A stretch of DNA of 64,000 nucleotides from Aeromonas caviae (GCF_000819785.1 NZ_CDBK01000105.1:62910-126909), one strand, 5' to 3'. Numbered from the stretch's first letter, positions 1-8,506 are shown. The notes: a model not told the origin generated them from the sequence alone. Numbers and translations: made by a program.

Positions 1-1275
1 CGGGATTTCGTCTACGCCTGGCGGCGGCTGCTGAACCCGGCGCAGGCTTCCCCCTCCGCCGGCCTGCTGCTGGCGACCGGCATCAACAATGCCCAGTCCA
101 TCTATGCCGGGGCGCTCGACCTCGATGCCCTGGGGGTGGAGGCAGAAAGCGACCAGATCCTGAAAGTGACCCTGGAGCGCCCCGTTCCCTATTTCCTGCA
201 ACTGGTCAGCCAGCGCCCCTTCGTGCCGGTCAACGAGCGGGTCATCGCCCAGTTTGGCAAGCAGTGGACCCAGCCAGGCAAGATGGTGAGCAATGGCCCC
301 TACAAGCTGGCGAGCTGGGTGGTGAACGAGCGCATCGAAGCCGAACGCAACCCCCAGTACTGGGATGACGCCCATACCCGGATCCAGCGGGTGACCTACC
401 TGCCGCTCGCTTCCCAGCATGGGGAGCGGCTGCGTTACGAAGCGGGGGAGATCCAGCTCACCAACAAGGTGGCGCTGGAGTACTACCAGAAGACCATGCA
501 GGAGGCACCGGAGCGGATCTGGGGTCTGCCGCTGCTTGGCACCTATCTTTACACCTTCAATCTCAATCGCCCCGAGTTGCAGGATGTGCGGGTGCGCCAG
601 GCGCTCTCCATGGCCATCGATCGCCACCTGCTGACCGAGAAGGTGAGCGGCCAGGGGGAGCGCTCTGCCTGGTCACTGCTGCCCGCCATGCCGGGTTATG
701 ACGAGCTGGATATCCCCCTCTCCCGGGAAGACCAGCCGACCCGATTGGCCCGGGCCGCCGCGCTGTTGACCCAGGCGGGCTACAACAGCGCCCATCCCCT
801 CAGGCTGACGCTGACCTACAACACGTCGGAGAACCACAAGAAGCTGGCCCTGGCGGTGGCGGCCATGTGGAAACCGCTGGGGGTCGAGGTCTCTCTCAAC
901 AACATGGAGTGGAATGCCTATCAGGTCGCCAAGGACAGTGGTGATTTCATGCTGGCTCGTTCATTTTTGTTTGGTGATTATGTCGAGCCGTCGTCCATGC
1001 TTGGCAGTTTCCGCTGTCAGGATCCCCAGAACGAGAGCGGCTACTGCAACCCCGCCTTCGATGGTCTGCTGCAGCAGGCCTCCGAGACCCTGGATGCCAA
1101 CGCCCGGTCCGGGATCTATCATCAGGCCGAGCAACTGCTGATGGAGGAGGTGCCCGTCATCCCCGTCTATCACTACAACCAGATGCGACTGGTGGACCCG
1201 GCACTGCGCGGCTTGCCGAGCCGCAACCTCAAGGGCGCCATCGCCACCAAGGATCTCTATTTCAGCCAGCCATGA
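1..1275 (+). CDS. Oligopeptide ABC transporter periplasmic binding protein, 5'-truncated
   Basis: This is the C-terminal part of a family 5 extracellular solute-binding protein (OppA/MppA type). Such proteins bind peptides in the periplasm and deliver them to an Opp-type inner-membrane ABC transporter. The reading frame is open from the first base (RDFVYAWRRLLNP) to a TGA at 1273-1275, so the start and any signal peptide lie outside the window. Visible family features are the DFVYAW segment, SNGPYKLASW, and the VRQALSMAID segment that is typical of OppA-like proteins. yfcE follows after 10 bases. Whether the ligand is a general oligopeptide (OppA) or murein tripeptide (MppA) cannot be decided from this part. 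Confidence 0.85.
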   Translation, partial: RDFVYAWRRLLNPAQASPSAGLLLATGINNAQSIYAGALDLDALGVEAESDQILKVTLERPVPYFLQLVSQRPFVPVNERVIAQFGKQWTQPGKMVSNGPYKLASWVVNERIEAERNPQYWDDAHTRIQRVTYLPLASQHGERLRYEAGEIQLTNKVALEYYQKTMQEAPERIWGLPLLGTYLYTFNLNRPELQDVRVRQALSMAIDRHLLTEKVSGQGERSAWSLLPAMPGYDELDIPLSREDQPTRLARAAALLTQAGYNSAHPLRLTLTYNTSENHKKLALAVAAMWKPLGVEVSLNNMEWNAYQVAKDSGDFMLARSFLFGDYVEPSSMLGSFRCQDPQNESGYCNPAFDGLLQQASETLDANARSGIYHQAEQLLMEEVPVIPVYHYNQMRLVDPALRGLPSRNLKGAIATKDLYFSQP

Positions 1276-1285
1276 GGAGTGTGGA

Positions 1286-1828
1286 ATGAAGATTGCCATT
1301 ATCTCGGATCTGCACGGCAGTCTGACTGCCCTCGAGCAGGTGCTGGCGCAACTCGCTCCCTGGCAGCCTGATCACTATCTGCTGCTCGGGGATCTGCTCA
1401 ATCACGGGCCGCGCAATCCGGTGCCGGCGGGGTATGATCCTGCCGCCGTGGCGGCAAGGCTCAACGAGCTGGCCCCCCGCATCATGGCGGTGCGTGGCAA
1501 TTGTGATTCGGAGGTGGACCAGATGCTGCTCCACTTCCCCATCACGGCGCCCTACAACCAGCTGCTGGTGGATGGGCGGCGCTGGTTTGTCAGCCACGGT
1601 CATCTCTATGAGCCCGGCAACGTGCCCCTGCCAGCAGGGAGCCTGTTCATCAGCGGTCATACCCATGTGCCTGTGCTGCGCCAGGAGGGAGAGATTTTCC
1701 TGATGAACCCGGGGTCTATCTGTTTTCCAAGGGGCGAGTGGGTGGCCAGTTATGGGCGCTATGACGAGGGCTGCATGAGCATCCATGCCTGCAAGGATGG
1801 AGAAACCCTGATGCAGCTGGTGCTCTGA
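1286..1828 (+). CDS. yfcE: YfcE-type metallophosphodiesterase
   Basis: A 180-residue calcineurin-like phosphoesterase of the YfcE/MJ0936 family, a cytoplasmic two-metal phosphodiesterase. All the metal-ligand motifs are visible: SDLHG (residues 7-11), GD (35-36), GNCD (71-74), HGH (104-106) and GHTH (124-127). The start is supported by GAGGAG at 1274-1279, which overlaps the upstream stop codon, so translation may be coupled to the binding-protein gene. E. coli YfcE (about 184 residues) cleaves model phosphodiesters, and its natural substrate is not established. I infer the same activity here from the motifs and length. Confidence 0.9.
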   Translation: MKIAIISDLHGSLTALEQVLAQLAPWQPDHYLLLGDLLNHGPRNPVPAGYDPAAVAARLNELAPRIMAVRGNCDSEVDQMLLHFPITAPYNQLLVDGRRWFVSHGHLYEPGNVPLPAGSLFISGHTHVPVLRQEGEIFLMNPGSICFPRGEWVASYGRYDEGCMSIHACKDGETLMQLVL

Positions 1829-1871
1829 CTAGGAGCTGACAAGGAGAGAAAATCAGAAGGGGGAGAGGAGA

Positions 1872-2288
1872 TCAGGCCTTGATCCCGAAAGAGCGGGTGC
1901 CTGAGCGGGTATTGCCTTTGGCGTCATAGGTCAGGGAGCTGCTGTCTCTGAGCTTGCTGAGGAAGCTGGCGAGACGGCGATTGGAGACAATGCTGAGTTC
2001 GAGCAGACGTCCATTGAGGTTGTTCTGCTCCTGACAGGCTTCCAGCTTGGCTTGCAGGGCCTGCAATTGGGTCGGGAAGGCGCCCAGCTGTTGCTGCAGG
2101 TCGGGTAGCTCTGCCAGAGTCTTGTCCAGCGTCTCGATGGCCACCAGCAGTTGCTGCTTGCGATCGGCGAGTGCCGGCAAGGCAAGGGCCCGGTGAGCCT
2201 TGAGGAGGTCGAACTCCTCTGCCAGCAAGCCTTGCATCTGGGAGAGGTTGTCGTCCTGAGCGCGCAGCAGCGAAGGGAGGTCCATCAT
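1872..2288 (-). CDS. flgN: Flagellar hook-filament junction chaperone FlgN
   Basis: A 138-residue, mostly helical protein of the FlgN family, the cytoplasmic export chaperone for the hook-associated proteins FlgK and FlgL. The sequence is rich in Leu, Gln and Glu heptad-like stretches (LLRAQDDNLSQMQGLL near the N-terminus), as expected of a FlgN coiled coil. Its ATG overlaps the flgM stop by four bases (ATGA), so the two are translationally coupled. The clients flgK and flgL lie about 11 kb away in the rightward operon. FlgN proteins diverge strongly, so position and length carry much of the call. Confidence 0.85.
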   Translation of the reverse strand: MMDLPSLLRAQDDNLSQMQGLLAEEFDLLKAHRALALPALADRKQQLLVAIETLDKTLAELPDLQQQLGAFPTQLQALQAKLEACQEQNNLNGRLLELSIVSNRRLASFLSKLRDSSSLTYDAKGNTRSGTRSFGIKA

Positions 2289-2605
2289 CCCAACCGTTTA
2301 TCCAGATCGGCTTCGAAGCTGAACATCTTTCTGGCCACGGCTTCGCTGTTGACCTTGTACTCCCCACTGGCCACGGCCTTCTTCAGGCTCTCGACGCGGC
2401 TCTCGTTACCGGTGGAGGCGGTGTTGAGGGTCTTCTGCATCTGTTGCAATTGCTGCGCCTCACTGGTCAAGGAGACAGAGTCGCTCTTGACGGTCGTCGC
2501 ACGGCTGCTCTCGCTGGAGGTCGCCGACTTGGTGGCTACACCTTGACTGCTGCCGCTGTTTTGCAGGCGGTTGTTAGCCAAGTTGTTGATATTGTTGATA
2601 GCCAT
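2285..2605 (-). CDS. flgM: Anti-sigma-28 factor FlgM
   Basis: A 106-residue FlgM. It holds the flagellar sigma factor FliA (sigma-28) inactive until the hook is finished and FlgM is exported through the flagellar channel. The N-terminal half is low-complexity and Ser/Asn/Thr-rich (unfolded in known FlgM). The C-terminal half carries the sigma-binding helices (VESLKKAVASGEYKVNSEAVA). It lies between flgA and flgN on the leftward strand. A sigma-28-like promoter sits just upstream (2645-2671), which would give the usual feedback of FliA on its own inhibitor. Confidence 0.93.
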   Translation of the reverse strand: MAINNINNLANNRLQNSGSSQGVATKSATSSESSRATTVKSDSVSLTSEAQQLQQMQKTLNTASTGNESRVESLKKAVASGEYKVNSEAVARKMFSFEADLDKRLG

Positions 2606-2644
2606 AAGGTTTACCTTCGTCTGCTTTGCTGTTCGCTTACCTGT

Positions 2645-2671
2645 ATATCGGTGACGGCGGTCAGAACTTTA
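2645..2671 (-). promoter_or_regulatory. Sigma-28 (FliA)-type promoter for flgMN
   Basis: On the minus strand, TAAA at 2671-2668 is followed by exactly 15 bases and ACCGATAT at 2652-2645. The FliA consensus is TAAA-N15-GCCGATAA, so the -35 matches fully and the -10 matches at 6 of 8 positions with the correct spacing. It lies about 40 bases upstream of the flgM ATG, in the gap between flgA and flgM. Confidence 0.6.
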
Positions 2672-2699
2672 GAAAAAAATTGCGCAGTGCATTCATGTG

Positions 2700-3383
2700 T
2701 CAGAATGTCACGACCACGGAGCCCACTGCACTGACCTGGCCTTGCACCGTTCTGCCCGAGCGCGTGTTGACAAGCCGGATCATGTCTCCGAAGCTGCCAT
2801 CTTGCAAGGCGCGGGCCATGGTTTTGATCTGCATGCTGCTGTTTTCGGCGCTCAGGGTGACCTGGTCCCCCTTGCAGACCACGCATACCTGGGTCAGCCT
2901 GATTGGCTGGCCCGGTTTGAGCTCACGCTTGCTGCGTACCCCGATGAGGGCGGTCGGGTCGGTAAGGTAGTCGCCACGGATCAGGGTCTGGTCCTGGTAT
3001 GCCAGGGTCAGCATGGGTTCACTCAGAATGTCTCCCTTGGCAACCGGGACGGCGACGGTGACATAGGGTTTCTGGATGCTGACCCGGACCGGTAGATAGA
3101 GATCCCAGGATTTCTCTCCCTCGCACTTGAGGTAGACGGTGGTGTTGCGACGGATCTCCATCCTGGCGGGGAGGGAAATGGTGAGGGCATCTTCGCAGCG
3201 CGTGAGGGGGAGGCGCTCGTCAATGGTACCGGCCTTGACGTCGGCCTGTGCATCGAGGGGAATATCGAGCTGGTCGAGCACGAACGCCTGTGCCTGTTCT
3301 TGCAGATAGTCGGTGACCTCGGACGCCATGGCGTGAGACAGACTGCAAAACGGCAGTAAGATAAGGAAAAGTCTACTAATCAT
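2700..3383 (-). CDS. flgA: Flagellar basal body P-ring assembly chaperone FlgA
   Basis: A 227-residue periplasmic protein of the FlgA family with a C-terminal SAF domain, needed to assemble the FlgI P ring. The N-terminus (MISRLFLILLPFCSLSHAMA) is a clear Sec signal peptide. Family features include the AKGDILSEPML segment and the closing GRTVQGQVSAVGSVVV. It is divergent from cheV across about 160 bases, and its substrate FlgI is encoded at 10805-11902. No convincing promoter of its own was recognised. Confidence 0.93.
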   Translation of the reverse strand: MISRLFLILLPFCSLSHAMASEVTDYLQEQAQAFVLDQLDIPLDAQADVKAGTIDERLPLTRCEDALTISLPARMEIRRNTTVYLKCEGEKSWDLYLPVRVSIQKPYVTVAVPVAKGDILSEPMLTLAYQDQTLIRGDYLTDPTALIGVRSKRELKPGQPIRLTQVCVVCKGDQVTLSAENSSMQIKTMARALQDGSFGDMIRLVNTRSGRTVQGQVSAVGSVVVTF

Positions 3384-3403
3384 TTTTGCTTACCGGTCGA
3401 TAA
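3377..3403 (+). promoter_or_regulatory. Possible sigma-28-type promoter directed toward cheV
   Basis: TAAT at 3377-3380, a 15-base spacer and GTCGATAA at 3396-3403 resemble TAAA-N15-GCCGATAA (3 of 4 and 7 of 8 matches). It reads toward cheV, whose start is 140 bases downstream, and overlaps the 5' end of flgA on the other strand. The long leader and imperfect -35 keep the confidence low. Confidence 0.35.
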
Positions 3404-3454
3404 GTTATTCACGTATACCACCGTAGTTAACTATGCTTGCTCCAGAATTATTCG

Positions 3455-3511
3455 GTTGTTGAAACAACGATGATCTGATGCAAGCCAATGTGCATGCATA
3501 ATGACATGCAC
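3455..3511. promoter_or_regulatory. Two inverted repeats in the flgA-cheV control region
   Basis: Two dyads lie in the divergent region. GTTGTT (3455-3460) and AACAAC (3463-3468) are separated by GA. GTGCATG (3490-3496) and CATGCAC (3505-3511) flank an 8-base centre. Neither is followed by a T tract, so they look like protein-binding sites or leader structure, not terminators. The cheV ribosome-binding site begins about 20 bases further on. Confidence 0.4.
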
Positions 3512-3542
3512 GATCAGTGCCAAGCATTTTTAGGGAGTGTTT

Positions 3543-4454
3543 ATGGCGAGTATTCTGGACTCGGTCAACCAGCGAACCCAGCTAGTGGGACAAAACAGGC
3601 TGGAGCTGCTGTTGTTTCGTCTCAATGGACGTCAAAGATTTGGCATCAACGTATTCAAGGTACGCGAGGTGCTGCAGTGTCCCCCTCTGACCGTCATGCC
3701 CAAGCTCAACTCCTGCATTCGCGGCGTGGCACATATCCGTGGCCAGACCATCTCGGTGATCGATCTCAGCATGGCGATGGGCAAACGCCCCATCCAGGAC
3801 CTCTCCAAGTGCTTCATCATCATCTCCGAGTACAACCGTTCCATTCAGGGGTTCCTGGTCCACTCGGTCGAGCGCATCATCAACATGAACTGGGAGTCCA
3901 TCCTGCCGCCACCCAAAGGGGCAGGTCGCATCAACTACATGACGGCGGTGACCGAGGTAGATGGTGAGCTGGTGGAGATCCTGGACGTGGAGCGCATTCT
4001 CAACGAGATCTCGCCGGTCTCCACCGAGGTGTCCACCGAACTGGTGGAAGCAAGCGTGGAGCGCAATCCTCACGGGCGTCCCGTGCTGGTTGCGGACGAC
4101 TCTTCGGTTGCGCGCAAGCAGGTTCAACGGGCACTGGAAGCTATCGGGGTGCAGTGCGTGCTGGCCAAGGATGGACGGGAAGCGCTCAACATGTTGCTGG
4201 AGATGTCCAAGAACGGTCCCATCAAGGATCAGATAGCCCTGGTCATTTCGGACATCGAGATGCCGGAGATGGACGGTTATACCTTCACCGCCGAGATCCG
4301 CAACAATCCCAACCTCAAGGATTTGCATGTTATCCTGCACACTTCCCTCAGTGGGGTGTTCAATCAGGCCATGGTGCAGAAAGTCGGAGCGAACAATTTC
4401 ATTGCCAAATTCCAGCCGGATGAATTGGCCAAGGCCGTACAAGGCGCTCTCTAA
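3543..4454 (+). CDS. cheV: Chemotaxis coupling protein CheV (CheW domain plus receiver)
   Basis: A 303-residue CheV. An N-terminal CheW-like domain (about residues 15-160, with the RFGINVFKVREVL segment) couples chemoreceptors to the CheA kinase. A C-terminal receiver domain (from about residue 178) has the acidic pair VADDS near 185 and the phospho-acceptor Asp near 237 in ISDIEMPEMDGYTF. ATG at 3543 was chosen over GTG at 3537 because AGGGAG (3532-3537) sits at good spacing from it. cheR follows 17 bases downstream. Placement of cheV-cheR directly before flgB is the arrangement known from polar flagellar clusters of Vibrio and relatives. Confidence 0.95.
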   Translation: MASILDSVNQRTQLVGQNRLELLLFRLNGRQRFGINVFKVREVLQCPPLTVMPKLNSCIRGVAHIRGQTISVIDLSMAMGKRPIQDLSKCFIIISEYNRSIQGFLVHSVERIINMNWESILPPPKGAGRINYMTAVTEVDGELVEILDVERILNEISPVSTEVSTELVEASVERNPHGRPVLVADDSSVARKQVQRALEAIGVQCVLAKDGREALNMLLEMSKNGPIKDQIALVISDIEMPEMDGYTFTAEIRNNPNLKDLHVILHTSLSGVFNQAMVQKVGANNFIAKFQPDELAKAVQGAL

Positions 4455-4471
4455 TCAAGAAGAACAACTGC

Positions 4472-5296
4472 ATGAAGACACTTTCGGACGACTTATACAG
4501 GCAATTCAGCAATTTTCTGGCGCAACAGAGCGGCATAGTGCTGGGTGACAACAAACAGTATCTGGTCAAGAGCCGCCTGTCGCCCTTGATGACTCAGTTT
4601 GGTATCGAGAGTCTGTCTGATCTGGTCACCCGGGCGATGAGCGTGCGCGAGCGGGAGCTCAAGATGGCGGTGGTCGATGCCATGACCACCAACGAGACCC
4701 TGTGGTTTCGCGATACCTATCCGTTCCAGCTGCTGAGCGACAAGATTTTCCCGGAGCTTGGCAAGAGCGGTCGTCCCATCAAGATATGGTCTGCCGCCTC
4801 TTCATCCGGGCAGGAACCCTACTCCATCGCCATGACGGCGCTGGAGCAGCAAGTCAAGCGGCCGGGTACCTTGCCGGGCGGGGTGCAGATAGTGGGGACC
4901 GATATCTCCAGCACCATGCTCAACCAGTGCAAGGAGGGGGTCTACGACAGCCTGGCGCTGGCTCGCGGGCTCTCCCCCGAGCGCAAGCGACTCTTTTTCG
5001 AACCCTGTGGCGACAACAAGATGCGGGTGGTGGAGCGTGTCAGAAAATTGACCAGCTTCCGTCCCCTCAACCTGCTGGAGAGCTACAGCCTGCTCGGCAA
5101 GTTTGACATCATCTTCTGCCGCAACGTGCTCATCTACTTTGCGCCCGAAGTGAAATCCAAGATCCTCAACCAGTTCGCCAGCAGCCTCAATCCTGGCGGC
5201 TACCTGATGCTGGGGGCCTCTGAGTCTCTGGCCGGCCTCACCGACAAGTTCGAGATGATCCGCTGCAACCCCGGCATCGTCTACAAGGTCAAATAA
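4472..5296 (+). CDS. cheR: Chemoreceptor glutamate methyltransferase CheR
   Basis: A 274-residue CheR, which transfers methyl groups from S-adenosylmethionine to glutamates on chemoreceptors for adaptation. The all-helical N-terminal domain covers about residues 1-80, with the family's TTNETLWFRD motif at about 72-81. The Rossmann-fold domain includes IWSAASSSGQEPYSIAM and the conserved FDIIFCRNVLIYF. No partner cheB is in the window, so the other chemotaxis genes must lie elsewhere. It probably shares transcription with cheV. The sigma-54 promoter for flgB starts about 20 bases after its stop. Confidence 0.95.
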   Translation: MKTLSDDLYRQFSNFLAQQSGIVLGDNKQYLVKSRLSPLMTQFGIESLSDLVTRAMSVRERELKMAVVDAMTTNETLWFRDTYPFQLLSDKIFPELGKSGRPIKIWSAASSSGQEPYSIAMTALEQQVKRPGTLPGGVQIVGTDISSTMLNQCKEGVYDSLALARGLSPERKRLFFEPCGDNKMRVVERVRKLTSFRPLNLLESYSLLGKFDIIFCRNVLIYFAPEVKSKILNQFASSLNPGGYLMLGASESLAGLTDKFEMIRCNPGIVYKVK

Positions 5297-5314
5297 CCCC
5301 GCTCAATACCCTCT

Positions 5315-5330
5315 TGGCACACCTCTTGCT
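5315..5330 (+). promoter_or_regulatory. Sigma-54 promoter of flgBCDE
   Basis: TGGCACACCTCTTGCT matches the -24/-12 consensus TGGCAC-N5-TTGCW, with GG at 5316-5317 and GC at 5328-5329 separated by the required ten bases. It lies 28 bases upstream of the flgB ATG. In polar flagellar systems of this type, class III rod and hook genes are read by RpoN with the activator FlrC, whose gene is at 26241-27575. Confidence 0.85.
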
Positions 5331-5357
5331 AAATATTCATGAAGCAGGAGGTGTGCT

Positions 5358-5759
5358 ATGGCAATTTCATTCGACAAGGCATTCGGTGTTCATCAGTACA
5401 CGCTGAGCGTGCGCGCCAAGCGTGCCGAGGTGTTGTCCAGCAACATCGCCAATGCGGACACGCCGGGCTTCAAGGCCCGTGACATCGACTTCTCACAGGC
5501 GTTGCAGGATGCCCAGGGCCAGCAAGGGTTCGGGCTCAGCACCACCAGCGAGAAGCACTTCGCCTTGCAGATGGATACCCCGGGCACGACCCAGTACCGC
5601 AATCCCCTGCAACCGGATACCGGTGACGGCAACACGGTGGACGTGCAGCAGGAGCGCAGCGAGTTCCTGCGCAACAGCCTCGAATACCAGGCCTCCCTTG
5701 AATTCATGAACAGCAAGATAAGCGGCCTGCTCAAGGCACTGAAAGGAGAGCAAGGATGA
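5358..5759 (+). CDS. flgB: Flagellar proximal rod protein FlgB
   Basis: A 133-residue rod protein, one of the axial proteins (FlgB, FlgC, FlgF, FlgG) crossing the periplasm. The N-terminal axial-protein motif [19 protein letters not shown] and the C-terminal [19 protein letters not shown] are typical. AGGAGGTG precedes the ATG. It is the first gene after the sigma-54 site at 5315, and its stop overlaps the flgC start by four bases. Confidence 0.96.
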   Translation: MAISFDKAFGVHQYTLSVRAKRAEVLSSNIANADTPGFKARDIDFSQALQDAQGQQGFGLSTTSEKHFALQMDTPGTTQYRNPLQPDTGDGNTVDVQQERSEFLRNSLEYQASLEFMNSKISGLLKALKGEQG

Positions 5760-6175
5760 GTTTGTTCAAGGTCTTTGACATTGCAGGCTCTGCCATGAGC
5801 GCGCAGTCCGTTCGCCTCAACACGGTGGCGAGCAACATGGCCAACGCTGACAGTGTCAGCTCCAGCGTGGAAAAAACTTACCACGCCAGGCGGCCAGTCT
5901 TTGCCGCCCAGCTGGATCAGGCCATGTCCGACAAGCAGGCCTCGGTCGGGGTGGATGTGAAGGGCATCGTCGAGAGTGATGCGCCCCTGCTCAAGGAGTA
6001 CAACCCGAATCACCCCATGGCGGACAAGGATGGCTTCATCTTCAAGCCGAACGTCAACATGGTGGAAGAGATGGCGGACATGATAGCGGCGTCGCGCAGC
6101 TACCAGACCAACGTCCAGGTGGCCGACGCGGCCAAGAAAATGTTGCAGCAGACCCTGGGTCTGGGCAAGTCCTGA
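5756..6175 (+). CDS. flgC: Flagellar proximal rod protein FlgC
   Basis: A 139-residue rod protein with the axial N-terminal motif [15 protein letters not shown], the central [20 protein letters not shown] stretch conserved in FlgC, and the C-terminal [19 protein letters not shown] helix. Its ATG overlaps the flgB stop (ATGA), indicating coupled translation. A 90-base gap without recognised signals separates it from flgD. Confidence 0.96.
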   Translation: MSLFKVFDIAGSAMSAQSVRLNTVASNMANADSVSSSVEKTYHARRPVFAAQLDQAMSDKQASVGVDVKGIVESDAPLLKEYNPNHPMADKDGFIFKPNVNMVEEMADMIAASRSYQTNVQVADAAKKMLQQTLGLGKS

Positions 6176-6265
6176 CAGAGGTGAACCCGGATGAGAGTGA
6201 CCCGTGATCGCCTGCCAGGCGGCAACAATCGGCCCAATGGGCACGCCCTAGAGGGGGGAGCATAA

Positions 6266-7003
6266 GTGGCAGATACCTATGACAGCCTGCTGGGTGTCAA
6301 CCGGACGACGTCGGCCCAGACCAGTACGGCCAACACCAGTACCCAGAAAAAGGAGCTGGATCAGGAGTCCTTCCTGAAGCTGCTGACCATGCAGCTCTCC
6401 TATCAGGATCCGTTCAAACCGGTGGACAACGCCCAGATGCTTTCCCAGATGACCTCGATGTCGACGTCTCAGGGGATCAGCAGTCTCTCCACCCAGATGG
6501 AGAGCCTCAACAGCCTGATGACCTCCAGCCAGGCGCTGCAGGCCTCCGCGCTGGTGGGGCAGAACGTGCTGATCCCGTCCAACACGGGTTACGTGGAGAA
6601 GGGGGGCACCCTCACGGGGGTCATCGCCACCGGCGATGGCGGCAGCAACATCAAGGTGACGGTGAAGGACGAGAGCGGCCAGGTCATCAGGGAGTTCGCC
6701 ATCGAAGGGAGCCACAAGGGGAACGTGGCCTTCGAATGGGATGGCAAGGACAAGTCCGGCAACGAGGCCAAGAGCGGCAAGTATTCGATAGAGGCGCATG
6801 CCACCGTCGACGGCAAGTCGGAGAGCGTCCCCGCCCTGACTTACGCCAAGGTGGAGAGCGTCACCCTGGGAACGAGCACCAACCCCAGCACCCTCAAACT
6901 CAAGGGACTGGGTGGCATCTACCTGACCGATGTATTGGAAATTGGCGCGACGACCGGCAAGACCACCACCCAGTCGGCTTCGTCCTCTAACGCAGTGATC
7001 TAA
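6266..7003 (+). CDS. flgD: Flagellar hook assembly scaffold FlgD
   Basis: A 245-residue hook-capping protein, needed for FlgE polymerisation and discarded once the hook is complete. The N-terminal region carries LDQESFLKLLTMQLSYQDPF, the conserved FlgD signature, and the C-terminal half holds the FlgD Ig-like/tudor domains (GNVAFEWDGKDKSGNEAKSG). The start codon is GTG at 6266, supported by GGGGGGAG at 6253-6260. No in-frame ATG fits better. Confidence 0.95.
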   Translation: MADTYDSLLGVNRTTSAQTSTANTSTQKKELDQESFLKLLTMQLSYQDPFKPVDNAQMLSQMTSMSTSQGISSLSTQMESLNSLMTSSQALQASALVGQNVLIPSNTGYVEKGGTLTGVIATGDGGSNIKVTVKDESGQVIREFAIEGSHKGNVAFEWDGKDKSGNEAKSGKYSIEAHATVDGKSESVPALTYAKVESVTLGTSTNPSTLKLKGLGGIYLTDVLEIGATTGKTTTQSASSSNAVI

Positions 7004-7013
7004 GGAGAAAGAC

Positions 7014-8360
7014 ATGTCATTCAACAATGCCCTCAGCGGCATCAATGCGGCTCAAAAAGACCTGAACGTCACCGCGAACAACATTGCCAACGTCAATACC
7101 ACCGGCTTCAAGGAGTCCCGTGCCGAGTTTGCCGACGTCTATGCCAACTCCATCTTCGTCAACGCCAAGACCCAGGTCGGCAACGGGGTGGCGACTGGCG
7201 CTGTGGCTCAGCAGTTCCACCAGGGCGCGCTGCAATTCACCAACAACGCGCTGGATCTCGCCATCCAGGGCAACGGCTTCTTCGTGACCTCGGACGGCCT
7301 GACCAACCTGGATCGCACCTACACCCGTGCGGGCGCCTTCAAGCTCAATGAAAGCAGCTACATGGTCAGCAACTCCGGCGGTTATCTGCAAGGGTACGAG
7401 ATCAACTCTGATGGCACCCCCAAGGCGGTGAGCATCAACGCCACCAAGCCCATCCAGATCCCGGACAAGGCCGGTGAGCCGGTGCAGACCACGACGGTCG
7501 AGGCTGGTTTCAACCTGCCTTCCAGCACGAAAACGCTGATGGATGTCAATGCCTCCAAATTCGATCCCACTGACTCGACCACCTACTCCTCCTCCACCTC
7601 CGTGGTGGTCTATGACTCCCTGGGCGAGCCACACACCATCACCCAGTACTTCACCAAGGAAGCGGATCCGGCCGATCCTACCCAAGCGGCGGTGCCGACT
7701 GCCTGGCGTATGTACCTCTATGAAGGGGACAAGCCCATCGACATCGTAGGCGGTACGGCCACCACCATGGCGACCGGTCTGAGTCAGGCCCCCCTGAGCG
7801 CCCGGGTGACCTTCGATGCCTCCGGCAAGATGGTCACACCCACCACCCCGGCGGTCATCAAGACTGAACCCCTGGGGGCGGCGGGGGCTGGTATCATCAC
7901 CAATGGCGCCGATGGCACCCAGGAGATTGAGTTCAAGCTTGGTACCGTGACCCAGTACGCCTCCCCCTTTGAAGTGAGCAAGCTGACCCAGGACGGCTCC
8001 ACCGTCGGTCGCCTGACCAAGGTGGAGATCGGGGCGGATGGCATTGTCTCCGCCACTTACAGCAACGCCACCACCGTCAAGGTGGCCATGGTGGCCATGG
8101 CGAAGTTTGCCAATGCCCAGGGTCTCACCCAGGTCGGCGACACCTCCTGGCGCCAGTCCCTGCTCTCTGGCGATGCCTTGCCCGGCACCCCGAACTCCGG
8201 CACGTTCGGCTCCATCAAGTCGTCGGCGCTGGAGCAGTCCAACGTGGACCTCACCACCGAGCTGGTCGATCTCATCACTGCCCAGCGCAACTTCCAGGCG
8301 AACTCCCGTTCCCTGGAAGTGAACAGCTCCCTGCAGCAGAACATACTGCAGATCCGCTAA
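7014..8360 (+). CDS. flgE: Flagellar hook protein FlgE
   Basis: A 448-residue hook subunit. The conserved N-terminal axial motif (TANNIANVNTTGFKESRAEF), the central variable surface domains and the C-terminal VDLTTELVDLITAQRNFQAN helix are all present. AAGGAG at 7003-7008 precedes the ATG. It is the last gene of the flgBCDE unit. A strong hairpin with a TTCG loop follows 17 bases after the stop, and a new sigma-54 promoter starts the next unit. Confidence 0.96.
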   Translation: MSFNNALSGINAAQKDLNVTANNIANVNTTGFKESRAEFADVYANSIFVNAKTQVGNGVATGAVAQQFHQGALQFTNNALDLAIQGNGFFVTSDGLTNLDRTYTRAGAFKLNESSYMVSNSGGYLQGYEINSDGTPKAVSINATKPIQIPDKAGEPVQTTTVEAGFNLPSSTKTLMDVNASKFDPTDSTTYSSSTSVVVYDSLGEPHTITQYFTKEADPADPTQAAVPTAWRMYLYEGDKPIDIVGGTATTMATGLSQAPLSARVTFDASGKMVTPTTPAVIKTEPLGAAGAGIITNGADGTQEIEFKLGTVTQYASPFEVSKLTQDGSTVGRLTKVEIGADGIVSATYSNATTVKVAMVAMAKFANAQGLTQVGDTSWRQSLLSGDALPGTPNSGTFGSIKSSALEQSNVDLTTELVDLITAQRNFQANSRSLEVNSSLQQNILQIR

Positions 8361-8377
8361 GACGGCGGGTAGTTGGC

Positions 8378-8404
8378 AGGGGCGCTTCGGCGCCCCTTGT
8401 CATT
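8378..8404 (+). terminator. Rho-independent terminator after flgE
   Basis: AGGGGCGC (8378-8385), a TTCG loop (8386-8389) and GCGCCCCT (8390-8397) form a perfect 8-bp stem, followed by TTGTCATTT. The stable C(UUCG)G loop and position between flgE and the flgF promoter support a terminator. Confidence 0.75.
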
Positions 8405-8452
8405 TCCGTCCCGCCTCATTTCCTCCTTTCATTCCGTCTTCGTCATCTCTAT

Positions 8453-8468
8453 TGGCATTCAACTTGCA
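8453..8468 (+). promoter_or_regulatory. Sigma-54 promoter of flgFGHIJKL
   Basis: TGGCATTCAACTTGCA fits TGGCAC-N5-TTGCW, with GG at 8454-8455 and GC at 8466-8467 ten bases apart. It lies 39 bases upstream of the flgF ATG and downstream of the flgE terminator, so flgF to flgL form a second RpoN-dependent unit. Confidence 0.8.
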
Positions 8469-8506
8469 GTTGAGCTGTGAGAGTCATCTGTTTGACGGAG
8501 GATCCC

